Source of the DNA: Nitrosomonadales bacterium
GTDB lineage: Bacteria; Pseudomonadota; Gammaproteobacteria; Burkholderiales; Gallionellaceae
Assembly (NCBI GenBank): GCA_016197305.1
Contig: JACPVZ010000092.1
Location: forward strand, 1 to 54,183
Direction: 5' to 3'
Length of the DNA stretch: 54,183 bases
Position numbers and translations under genes: made by a program. Below the pieces are notes generated by a model. That model saw only the letters and a program-made list of their open reading frames with translations, was not told where the DNA came from and did not search any database. Below are positions 45,725-54,183 of the stretch, one piece after another; position 1 is the first letter of the stretch; every line of letters begins with the position of its first letter.

Positions 45725-46465
45725 CTAACCAGCTTTGCGCTGCCGTCTGGCTTCGAACAGACAGATGCCGGCGCTCACCGAGACATTCAGGCTTTCCACA
45801 CTGCCCAGCATAGGAATGCGCACCAGCTCGTCGCAGGTTTCGCGCGTCAGCCGGCGCAAGCCCTCGCCTTCCGCACCCAGCACCCAAGCCAGCGCGCCCG
45901 GATGCTTGAATCCATGCAGGTCCTGCTCCGCCTCACCGGCTGCGCCGACCACCCAGATGTCGCGCTCCTGCAAGTCGCGCAGCGTACGCGCAAGATTCGT
46001 GACCATCACGTAAGGCACGGTCTCGGCCGCACCGCAGGCGACCTTCTCCACCGTCGCGGTGATGCCGACCGCGCGGTCCTTGGGCGCGATCACCGCGTGC
46101 ACGCCGAATGCATCGGCGCTGCGCAGGCAGGCGCCCAGATTATGCGGGTCCTGCACGCCATCCAGCACCAGCAACAACGGCGGTTCGGTGAGCGTGTCCA
46201 GCACGTCGTCGAGGTGCTGCACGCGCCGCGCCGCATCCACACGCGCCGCGACGCCTTGGTGCCGCGCATTGCCGGCCATGCCGTCGAGGCGTGCCGCCTC
46301 GATCGGGATGATGCGCACGCCATTGGCCTCGGCCAGCTTGATCAGGTCGCGCATGCGCGGATCCTGGCGCTGTGCCTGCAGATAGATTTCCAGCACGCCA
46401 TCGGGGTTCTGGCGTATCCGCGAAGTCACGGCGTGGAAGCCATAGATCAGCCGCAAATCAGCCAT
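45725..46465 (-). CDS. rlmB: 23S rRNA 2'-O-ribose methyltransferase RlmB
   Basis: A 246-residue SpoU-family enzyme that methylates the 2'-O of G2251 in 23S rRNA. The N-terminal substrate-binding domain starts [18 protein letters not shown] and the knotted catalytic domain holds [23 protein letters not shown] (motif 1), [11 protein letters not shown] (motif 2) and [25 protein letters not shown] (motif 3). It begins 8 bp inside the end of rnr, a common pairing. Normal length. Confidence 0.96.
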   Translation of the reverse strand: MADLRLIYGFHAVTSRIRQNPDGVLEIYLQAQRQDPRMRDLIKLAEANGVRIIPIEAARLDGMAGNARHQGVAARVDAARRVQHLDDVLDTLTEPPLLLVLDGVQDPHNLGACLRSADAFGVHAVIAPKDRAVGITATVEKVACGAAETVPYVMVTNLARTLRDLQERDIWVVGAAGEAEQDLHGFKHPGALAWVLGAEGEGLRRLTRETCDELVRIPMLGSVESLNVSVSAGICLFEARRQRKAG

Positions 46466-48710
46466 GATGCTTCTTGCCCCCGGCCGTTTTCTTAGACGCA
46501 GATTTCTTCGCGCCCTTGGATGCGAGCTGCTCTTCGTCCTCTTCGACATGATCGTGCAGCACAAAATCGACCTTGGTACTCTCCATATCGACCTTGACGA
46601 CCCGCACCTGCACCCGGTCGCCGAGACGGTAACTCTTGCCGGTGCGCTCGCCGAGCAGCTGATGCTTACCCGCATCGAAATGGTAGTAGTCCTTGCCCAG
46701 TTCGGAGATATGCACCAAGCCCTCGACGTACAGATCGTCCAGCGACACGAACATGCCGAAACTGGTCACCGACGAGACCGTCCCGGTGAACACGCTGCCC
46801 AGGTGGTCGCGCATATAGAAACACTTCAACCAGGCCTCGACATCGCGCGTGGCATCGTCGGCGCGGCGTTCGGTCATCGAGCAATGCACGCCCAGCTCGG
46901 CCCATTTCTGCGCCGGTTTGTATTGTTTGCCTTGCAACACCGCCTTGATCGCGCGATGCACCAGCAGGTCCGGGTAGCGGCGTATCGGTGACGTGAAATG
47001 AGTATAGGCCTCGTAACCCAGGCCGAAGTGACCGATATTCTCGGGTTCATACTTGGCCTGGCGCAAGGAACGCAGCATCACGGTCTGCAGCAACCCGGCA
47101 TCGGGGCGGCCCTTGATGCGCTTGAGTAATTTTGAGTAGTCAGCGGCCTGTGGCTCCTCGTCGCCGCCGAGCTGCAGACCGAATTCCTTCATGAATTCGC
47201 GCAGCGCCTCGAGTTTTTCAGGCGTCGGCCCCTGGTGTATGCGGTACAACACGGTGTGCTTGTGCTCGTGCAGATATTCCGCCGCGCACACGTTTGCCGC
47301 CAGCATGCACTCTTCGATCAACTTATGCGCGTCGTTGCGCACCACCGGCACGATGCGCTCGATCTTGCCCTGGTCGGTGAAGATCATCTGCGTCTCGACG
47401 GTCTCGAAATCGATCGCACCGCGCTTCTCGCGGGCCTGCAACAGTTTTTTGTACAAGGTATGCAGGTTTTGCAGATGTGGCACGATGGCCGCATTGCTCT
47501 GTGCCAGCTCGCCATCCGGCTGCCCCAGCATTTCGGCAACCTGCGTATAGGTCAGGCGCGCATGCGAATACATCACCGAGGGATAAAAACGATATTTGCC
47601 GATCTCGCCGCTGTTGCTGACATGCATGTCGCACACCATGCACAGGCGGTCGACCTGCGGGTTCAGCGAGCACAGGCCGTTCGACAATTCTTCCGGCAGC
47701 ATCGGGATCACGCGGCGCGGGAAATACACCGAATTGCCGCGCAGGATCGCCTCGCGATCAAGAGCATCATTGGGCTGTACATAGAAGCTGACGTCGGCGA
47801 TCGCCACCACCAGCCGGTAGCCTCCTTTTTCCGGTGCGCAATACACCGCGTCATCGAAATCTCGCGCGGTTTCGCCGTCTATCGTGACCAGCGGCAGGCT
47901 GCGGATATCTTCGCGCCCGGCCCAATCCTGCGCGCTGACGACAGGAGCCAGCGCCTTGGCCTGCTTTTCGACATCCCTGGGGAATTCATGCGGCAAATCG
48001 TGCTTGCGCAGCGCAATCTCGATCTCCATGCCCGGGTCGGCGTAGTTGCCCAGCACCTCGGTGATACGCCCGATAGGCTGGGCGTGCTTGTTGGGGTGCT
48101 GCAGTATCTCCAGCATCACCACCTGCCCCGCCTTGGCACCGCCGGACTGGCCGGGAGCGACCAGAATGTCCTTGGTGATGCGCCGGTTTTCCGCCACCAC
48201 GAACTGGATGCCGTGCTCCTCGTACAGGCGGCCTACCACGCGGTTATTCGCGCGCTCCAGCACCTCGACGATCTTGCCCTCAGGACGGCCGCGTCTGTCC
48301 ACGCCGGATTGCCTTACCATCACCACGTCGCCATGCAAGACCTGGTGCATTTCCTTCTCGCTGAGGAACATGTCCGGGCTGCCGTCTTCCGGGATCAGGA
48401 AGCCGAAGCCGTCCGGATGCCCCTGCACCTTGCCCTTGACCAGATCGAGCTTGTCGACGACGCAGATCGCACGCTTGCGGTTGCGCATGATCTGCCCATC
48501 CCGCTCCATCGCACGCAAACGGCGTGAAAACAGGTCATGTTCATGCCCTTCGATATGCAGCAGATGCTGCAATTCTTCCTCGGCAACAGGTCCGCCCTGT
48601 TCGGCCAGAATCTGCAAAATGAACTCGCGGCTGGGCAGCGGATGCTCGTATTGCTCGCGCTCGCGCTCCAGAAACGGGTCTTGCAGACGTAAATTATTTT
48701 TCTTTTTCAT
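46458..48710 (-). CDS. rnr: Ribonuclease R
   Basis: A 750-residue 3'-5' exoribonuclease that degrades structured RNA. Order: N-terminal helix-turn-helix-like region, two cold-shock domains, the RNB catalytic domain with [22 protein letters not shown] (metal Asps), a C-terminal S1 domain ([27 protein letters not shown]) and a Lys-rich tail ([20 protein letters not shown]). I use the ATG at 48710 (MKKKNN); a TTG at 48716 is better spaced from AAGGA and is the alternative. It is divergent from tRNA-Leu. Confidence 0.96.
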   Translation of the reverse strand: MKKKNNLRLQDPFLEREREQYEHPLPSREFILQILAEQGGPVAEEELQHLLHIEGHEHDLFSRRLRAMERDGQIMRNRKRAICVVDKLDLVKGKVQGHPDGFGFLIPEDGSPDMFLSEKEMHQVLHGDVVMVRQSGVDRRGRPEGKIVEVLERANNRVVGRLYEEHGIQFVVAENRRITKDILVAPGQSGGAKAGQVVMLEILQHPNKHAQPIGRITEVLGNYADPGMEIEIALRKHDLPHEFPRDVEKQAKALAPVVSAQDWAGREDIRSLPLVTIDGETARDFDDAVYCAPEKGGYRLVVAIADVSFYVQPNDALDREAILRGNSVYFPRRVIPMLPEELSNGLCSLNPQVDRLCMVCDMHVSNSGEIGKYRFYPSVMYSHARLTYTQVAEMLGQPDGELAQSNAAIVPHLQNLHTLYKKLLQAREKRGAIDFETVETQMIFTDQGKIERIVPVVRNDAHKLIEECMLAANVCAAEYLHEHKHTVLYRIHQGPTPEKLEALREFMKEFGLQLGGDEEPQAADYSKLLKRIKGRPDAGLLQTVMLRSLRQAKYEPENIGHFGLGYEAYTHFTSPIRRYPDLLVHRAIKAVLQGKQYKPAQKWAELGVHCSMTERRADDATRDVEAWLKCFYMRDHLGSVFTGTVSSVTSFGMFVSLDDLYVEGLVHISELGKDYYHFDAGKHQLLGERTGKSYRLGDRVQVRVVKVDMESTKVDFVLHDHVEEDEEQLASKGAKKSASKKTAGGKKHHG

Positions 48711-48738
48711 TGACAACTAATCCTTTAACAATTAAATT
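48710..48738 (+). promoter_or_regulatory. Promoter of tRNA-Leu
   Basis: TTGACA (48710-48715), a 17-bp spacer, then TAAATT (48733-48738), followed by the GC-rich GCGCGCC that is common before stringently controlled stable-RNA starts. The -35 overlaps the rnr start codon on the other strand. Confidence 0.6.
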
Positions 48739-48756
48739 GCGCGCCTTCAGCAAAAA

Positions 48757-48841
48757 GCCCAGATGGCGGAATTGGTAGACGCGCACGGTTCAGGTCCGTG
48801 TGCCGCAAGGTGTGGAGGTTCGAGTCCTCTTCTGGGCACCA
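48757..48841 (+). tRNA. tRNA-Leu (anticodon CAG)
   Basis: An 85-nt tRNA that starts GCCCAGATGGCGGAATTGG and ends in an encoded CCA. The acceptor stem GCCCAGA pairs with TCTGGGC. The anticodon stem-loop CACGG-TTCAGGT-CCGTG gives CAG, reading CUG codons. A long variable arm (class II, as for leucine) and the T-loop GGTTCGAGTCC are present. It stands alone, opposite in direction to rnr and purA. Confidence 0.96.
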
Positions 48842-48846
48842 AAAAC

Positions 48847-48874
48847 AAAGGCTCGCTAACAAGCGGGCCTTTTT
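48847..48874 (+). terminator. Rho-independent terminator after tRNA-Leu
   Basis: AAAGGCTCGCT, loop AACA, AGCGGGCCTTT with one G-T pair, then a T-run (TTTTT). It begins 6 nt after the tRNA CCA. Confidence 0.85.
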
Positions 48875-48947
48875 CATTCCCGCGGCACAACAAACAAAAT
48901 ACGCACCGCAGACTTCGCGATGCGTACCCTTTCCAGATTTCAACAAC

Positions 48948-50276
<1,329 letters not shown>

Positions 50277-50283
50277 TTAAAAA

Positions 50284-51441
50284 TTAAATGTTGCTGACTT
50301 GCCACACGCCATCGCGCAAGACCAGTTCGCGGTCGCACTGCAATTCGCCCGACAATTTCTTGTCGCCCAGCAAATCCACGACGACGGTTTCCCCGGCAGC
50401 ACGCAATTGCGCGATCCTGTCACGCAAGGCCGCGTCGCCAAGATGCGGTGCACGCACCCCCAGCTTGCTGGCTTGCAACGGCAGCAGGCGGTATAGCTGG
50501 CGCAGATCCATGCTGAATCCGGTTGCCGCGCGGGCGCGCCCGAAACTCTTGCCCAAGTCATCGTAACGTCCGCCCAGCGCGATCGCATCATGGCTGCCGG
50601 CATGATAGGCGGCAAACACCATCCCGCTGTGGTAGTGATAGCCGCGCAAGTCGGCCAGATCGATACCCACGTTGGCGACCATGGGCTGCAATTGGGCGCA
50701 GACCGTTTGCAAGTCATCCAGCGCACGCGCTATTTGCGGATGAACCGGCAACAGCTTGCGCGCACGCGCCAGGACTTCGCCGCAATTGCCATACAGCGTA
50801 GGCAACACCAGCAGGGCATCGCGTGTCGCCGCCTCCAGAGGCTGTGCCAATGCCTGCAGGGCAGGCACATCCTTGCTCTGCAGCGCAACGAACAACTCAC
50901 CCTCGAGCTTCCGGTCCAGCTTGGCATGGCTCACTAGGGCGCGGAACACGCCGACATGGCCCAGATCGAGATGCACATCCTTGACGCCCAGCAAGGCGAG
51001 CGATTGCAGCAACAGTTGCTGTATTTCCAGATCGCTTTCCAGGCCGCTATGGCCATACAACTCGGCGCCGATCTGCAGCAACTCCCGGGTGCGTGTCAGA
51101 CCTGCAGGCTGGGTATGCAACACGCTGCCGGCATAGCACAAACGGGCGATACCTTGGCGATTCAGCAGATGTGCATCGATGCGCGCCACCTGCGGCGTGA
51201 TATCGGCGCGCAACGCCAGGGTGCGTCCGCTCAATTGGTCGACCAGCTTGAATGTGCGCAGGTCCATGTCCGCGCTGTCGTCGATCAGCAATGACTCTGC
51301 ATATTCCAGCAGCGGTGGAGCCACCAGTTGATAACCAGACTTGCGCAACAGATCGAGGAACTGTGCGCGCATCTGCTCGATGCGCCACGCCTCATCAGGC
51401 AGCATGTCTTGGATATATTCGGGTAATAGCCAGTTTCGCAT
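50284..51441 (-). CDS. hisZ: ATP phosphoribosyltransferase regulatory subunit HisZ
   Basis: A 385-residue histidyl-tRNA-synthetase-like protein that lacks the tRNA-binding domain. It forms a complex with the short HisG and makes it active and sensitive to histidine. Class II motifs are seen: APPLLEYAESLL (motif 1) and FKLVDQLSGRTLALRADITPQVARI (motif 2). Its place between hflC/DUF2065 and purA is typical of Betaproteobacteria. The start codon shares a base with the DUF2065 stop. Confidence 0.95.
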   Translation of the reverse strand: MRNWLLPEYIQDMLPDEAWRIEQMRAQFLDLLRKSGYQLVAPPLLEYAESLLIDDSADMDLRTFKLVDQLSGRTLALRADITPQVARIDAHLLNRQGIARLCYAGSVLHTQPAGLTRTRELLQIGAELYGHSGLESDLEIQQLLLQSLALLGVKDVHLDLGHVGVFRALVSHAKLDRKLEGELFVALQSKDVPALQALAQPLEAATRDALLVLPTLYGNCGEVLARARKLLPVHPQIARALDDLQTVCAQLQPMVANVGIDLADLRGYHYHSGMVFAAYHAGSHDAIALGGRYDDLGKSFGRARAATGFSMDLRQLYRLLPLQASKLGVRAPHLGDAALRDRIAQLRAAGETVVVDLLGDKKLSGELQCDRELVLRDGVWQVSNI

Positions 51442-51626
51442 TATTTAGTCCAGTACAACAGCAGCAATCCGGTGATCATCGAGGTTATGCCGACGAAGCG
51501 CAATTGCCCGTCCGACAAGCTAACCAGTTTACGGAAAGTCTCGCGCCACAACTCGGGAAAGACGAATGGCACCAGCCCTTCGATCACCAGCATCATGGCC
51601 AAGCCAATCAACCAAAATTTGGTCAC
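51441..51626 (-). CDS. DUF2065 small membrane protein
   Basis: A 61-residue protein with two hydrophobic helices (about 4-22 and 43-58) and the central PFVFPELWRETFRKLVSLSDGQLRFVGITSMITGLLLL that defines DUF2065. Function is unknown, but it is regularly found after hflC. The start is GTG, directly after the hflC stop, and the stop overlaps the hisZ start by one base. Confidence 0.93.
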   Translation of the reverse strand: MTKFWLIGLAMMLVIEGLVPFVFPELWRETFRKLVSLSDGQLRFVGITSMITGLLLLYWTK

Positions 51627-52505
51627 TTATTTTCCGGTCTTGTTGGGCGCTTTCAGATATTTGAAGAAGGCCGAACTTGGATCGAGCACCATCACGTCGC
51701 TTTTGTTCTTGAAGCTCTGCTTGTAAGCCTCAAGGCTGCGATAGAAGGAATAGAACTCGGCATTGCGGCCAAAAGCGCCGGCATACAAGGCGGATGCCTT
51801 GGCATCCCCCTCACCCTTGGTTTTCTGCGCTTCACGGTAGGCTTCGGCCAGTATCACCTCGCGCTGCTTATCGGCATCGGCACGGATTTTTTCGCTCTCG
51901 GCATTACCGGTCGCACGCAGCTCATTGGCCACCCGCTTGCGCTCCGCATCCATGCGGCGATACACCGACTCGCTGATCTCCATGGGGAAATCGACGCGTT
52001 TCAGGCGCACATCCAGCACCTCGACGCCGATTTTGCGCGCGTCGCTATCTGCCTTGGCACGCAACACTTCCATCACTTTGTCGCGCTCGCCGGACACCAC
52101 TTCGTGGATAGTGCGCTTGCCGAACTCTTCGCGCATGCTGGAATTGACGGTTTGCATCAAGCGCGTCTTGGCGCGCTCCTCATCGCCACCCACGCTGATG
52201 TAGTACTGCTTGACATCGACGATGCGCCACTTGACGAACGAATCCACCAGCACGTTCTTCTTTTCTGCGGTGATGAAACGCTCCGGCTCCGCGGTATCCA
52301 GCGTCAGGATGCGCGAATCGAAATAGCGCACGTTCTCAAGCAGAGGCACCTTAAAATTCAGACCAGGTGCAGTTTTGACGCTGACCACCTCCCCCATCCT
52401 GAACACGATCGCATTCTGGCGCTGATCCACGACGTACACGCTCATGCTCAACAGCACCAGCGCCACCACCGCACCGACCAAGACATTACCCATATTTTTT
52501 TTCAT
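51627..52505 (-). CDS. hflC: Protease modulator HflC
   Basis: A 292-residue SPFH/band 7 protein. A signal-anchor helix (about 5-25) is followed by the band 7 domain (VVDQRQNAIVFRMGEVV...PGLNFKVPLLENVRYFDSRIL) and a helical coiled region with RADADKQREVILAEAYREAQKTKGEGDA. With HflK it builds a large periplasmic cage around FtsH and restrains its membrane-protein degradation. It overlaps hflK by one base. Confidence 0.96.
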   Translation of the reverse strand: MKKNMGNVLVGAVVALVLLSMSVYVVDQRQNAIVFRMGEVVSVKTAPGLNFKVPLLENVRYFDSRILTLDTAEPERFITAEKKNVLVDSFVKWRIVDVKQYYISVGGDEERAKTRLMQTVNSSMREEFGKRTIHEVVSGERDKVMEVLRAKADSDARKIGVEVLDVRLKRVDFPMEISESVYRRMDAERKRVANELRATGNAESEKIRADADKQREVILAEAYREAQKTKGEGDAKASALYAGAFGRNAEFYSFYRSLEAYKQSFKNKSDVMVLDPSSAFFKYLKAPNKTGK

Positions 52506-53704
52506 TAGCGTGACTCCCTGTCGCGCCCGAGCAACGAGTCTCTTGCACGTTGCGCCGCGTTATTGTCATTTCCCTGCGATGTCGGCACGACATCGGGCTT
52601 CACCGCCGGCACCATTTCACCGACCGGTGCGGCACCCGCACGGCTGGTTTCGATCAGCTTGTCCAGCGGGAGATACAGCAGGCTGTTGCCGTTCTTCTGG
52701 TCCACCATCACCTTGCTGATGTTGCCCATCACCTGCTGCATCATGTCCAGATACATGCGTTCCCGCGTCACCGCGGGCGCCTTTTCATATTCGACCAGGA
52801 TCTGCTTGAAGCGGCTGGCATCACCCTCGGCATTGGCGATTACGCTCTGCCGGTAGCCTTCCGCCTCCTGCACCAGGCGCGCGGCGGTGCCGCGTGCGCG
52901 TGGCACCACATCGTTAGCATAGGCCTGGCCTTCGTTCTTCTGCCGCTCCCTGTCCTGACCGGCCTTGACCGCGTCATCGAAGGCGGCCTGAACCTGCTCG
53001 GGCGGCTGCGCGTTCTGCATCGTCAGCTTGCTCACGACGATACCCGACTTGTAGCGGTCCAGAATATCCTGGATCAGCTTGGTCGCGGTCGCCGCCACCT
53101 GTTCACGCCCCTCATACAACACGAAGTCCATCTTGCTCTTGCCCACGACCTCGCGGATGACGGTTTCCGCCGCCTGGCGCACGTTCTCCTCGGGCATGCG
53201 ATTGTTGAACAGGTAGTCGCCCGGATCACTCAGGAAATATTGCACCGCGAATTGAATGTCGATGATATTTTCATCGTCGGTCAGCATCAGCGATTCCTTG
53301 AGCATCTTGTTCTTGACGTTGTCGCGATAACCGACTTCGACGGTGCGAACCTGGCTCAGGTTGACGATTTCCACGGTCTCGATCGGGAACGGCAGATGCC
53401 AGCGCGGGCCAGACTCGGTGATCTCGACCTTTTTGCCGAAGCGCAGCACCACGCCGCGCTGACCTTCGTTGACGATGTAAAACCCACTGCCTACCCAGAT
53501 CAACGCGGCGATCGCCGCGATCAATCCCAAACCGGCCCCGAATCCCTGCGCCGGCGCCCCGCCATTCCCCGCACCACCTCGCCCGGAGCCGCCCTTGCCG
53601 CCCATCAGCGCAGCAATCCTCGCATTGAGCCTGCGCAGCAGCTCCTCCAGATCCGGCGGACCGCCGCTGTTTTTCTTGCCCCACTGCGGATCATTCAGTC
53701 CCAT
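52505..53704 (-). CDS. hflK: Protease modulator HflK
   Basis: About 399 residues from the ATG at 53704 (MGLNDPQWGKK, the usual family start); a GTG at 53716 is the alternative. A Gly-rich cytoplasmic N-terminus (about 35-60) precedes the anchor helix (about 62-82) and band 7 domain (GFYIVNEGQRGVVLRFGKKVEITESGPRWHLPFPIETVEIVN). The coiled region has YRQSVIANAEGDASRFKQIL and the tail is polar. It forms the FtsH-HflKC complex with HflC. It follows hflX closely. Confidence 0.96.
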   Translation of the reverse strand: MGLNDPQWGKKNSGGPPDLEELLRRLNARIAALMGGKGGSGRGGAGNGGAPAQGFGAGLGLIAAIAALIWVGSGFYIVNEGQRGVVLRFGKKVEITESGPRWHLPFPIETVEIVNLSQVRTVEVGYRDNVKNKMLKESLMLTDDENIIDIQFAVQYFLSDPGDYLFNNRMPEENVRQAAETVIREVVGKSKMDFVLYEGREQVAATATKLIQDILDRYKSGIVVSKLTMQNAQPPEQVQAAFDDAVKAGQDRERQKNEGQAYANDVVPRARGTAARLVQEAEGYRQSVIANAEGDASRFKQILVEYEKAPAVTRERMYLDMMQQVMGNISKVMVDQKNGNSLLYLPLDKLIETSRAGAAPVGEMVPAVKPDVVPTSQGNDNNAAQRARDSLLGRDRESR

Positions 53705-53719
53705 AATTTTTTTCACTCA

Positions 53720-54183
53720 TCAATTAGTTTCCTGTTCAGCCTGTATGGCTGCCTGACGCCCGGCCTTGGCCTCGATCAATGCCTGGCGCAATTCGTCCAA
53801 CCCCTCACCGGTTCTGGCACTGAGAAAAATGCGGTCAATTCTACCATAGTCATCACGCTGCACGCTGGGCTGTACACCGGACAGGTCGATTTTATTGAAC
53901 ACCAGGATTTGCGGGATTTCCGCCGCGCCGATTTCCGTCAGCACCTTGTTGACCTCAGCGATCTGGTCGTCGCGCATGGCATTGTTGGCATCCACCACAT
54001 GCAGCAGCAAATCGGCCTGCGCGGCTTCTTCCAGTGTTCCCCGAAATGCGGCAACCAGTGAATGCGGAAGATGCCGGATAAAACCAACCGTGTCCGAAAT
54101 CACAATATCACCACGCTCCACGGCTGACGGGGCCTCGTCACCCGCCTCGCCCGGCGTCGCATCCTGCAGCCAGTTGGCCGACG
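53720..54183 (-). CDS. hflX: Ribosome-associated GTPase HflX, C-terminal part (cut by right edge)
   Basis: The last 154 residues or so of HflX. The frame is open to the window edge; the ORF track starts only at an internal GTG (54121). The G3 region VISDTVGFIRHLPHSLVAAFRGTLEEA and G4 VFNKIDLSG are clear, as is G5 (LSARTGEG). HflX splits stalled or stressed ribosomes. The part before VISDTVGF has an acidic stretch (ATPGEAGDEAPSAVERG) in place of the usual short loop. hfq is expected just upstream, outside the window. Confidence 0.93.
   Translation of the reverse strand, partial: SANWLQDATPGEAGDEAPSAVERGDIVISDTVGFIRHLPHSLVAAFRGTLEEAAQADLLLHVVDANNAMRDDQIAEVNKVLTEIGAAEIPQILVFNKIDLSGVQPSVQRDDYGRIDRIFLSARTGEGLDELRQALIEAKAGRQAAIQAEQETN

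Noticed and set aside
45635-45805. Plus-strand small ORF starting MQLIDLINIEQQRKYGNPLR
   Set aside because: The first 30 residues look protein-like, but the frame then runs antisense into rlmB and ends; no ribosome site is seen and no family is recognised.

Overview
The window reads as chromosome of a Gram-negative, GC-rich betaproteobacterium. The hflX-hflK-hflC-DUF2065-hisZ-purA order at the right end is typical of Betaproteobacteria. The single LolC/E-type gene with lolD, the RpfE-type protein beside an MscS channel, the lipid A/KDO genes, the TonB system and the c-di-GMP sensors all fit an aquatic Nitrosomonadales member (Gallionellaceae-like is my best guess, but this comes from gene content and not from a search). 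Most genes are ordinary housekeeping genes. The unusual part is how many small repeats and gene-level lesions sit among them.

Layout. 1-2.4 kb: end of a membrane protein, a PAS protein with a degenerate EAL domain, and a secreted cupredoxin. 2.4-7.1 kb (minus strand): RpfE-type protein, cNMP-binding MscS channel, accA, and tilS with an in-frame amber codon. 7.2-13.8 kb: lolC-lolD, DUF2062, comEC with a REP-like palindrome inside the coding region, cheZ, a GST and a small membrane protein. 13.9-21.6 kb: CHASE-PAS-PAS-GGDEF cyclase, Sel1 protein, MarC, DUF302, DUF4149, and a transhydrogenase whose alpha and beta subunits are fused in one frame with about four membrane helices missing. 21.9-27.3 kb: mutL with a composite repeat in its linker, an AT-rich orphan, an MFS transporter with an in-frame amber codon, miaA and a macrodomain protein.

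27.4-37.5 kb: an HDOD protein and a complete but broken-up arn cluster for L-Ara4N modification of lipid A. Transcription order is methyltransferase, arnT, an EamA/SMR subunit, arnB, an AT-rich orphan, arnC, arnA N-half, arnA C-half, arnD. Four different repeat insertions and the orphan lie between these genes. 37.6-43.9 kb: xseA, a possible DnaA-box region, then exbB-exbD-lpxK-trm112-kdsB-adk-glcG-like-gamma carbonic anhydrase in one tightly overlapping series. 43.9-45.7 kb: tonB-exbB-exbD. 45.7-54.2 kb: rnr-rlmB, a tRNA-Leu(CAG) with its own promoter and terminator, then hflX-hflK-hflC-DUF2065-hisZ-purA.

Functional themes are the outer membrane (Lol export, LpxK, KdsB, Arn, TonB/ExbBD), translation and RNA quality (TilS, MiaA, RlmB, RNase R, HflX) and signalling (EAL-like, GGDEF, CheZ, HDOD). 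I saw no CRISPR array, transposase, phage gene or toxin-antitoxin pair. The candidate novelty lies in the fused transhydrogenase, the two amber-interrupted genes, and several families of palindromic repeats that have inserted into genes without breaking their frames.
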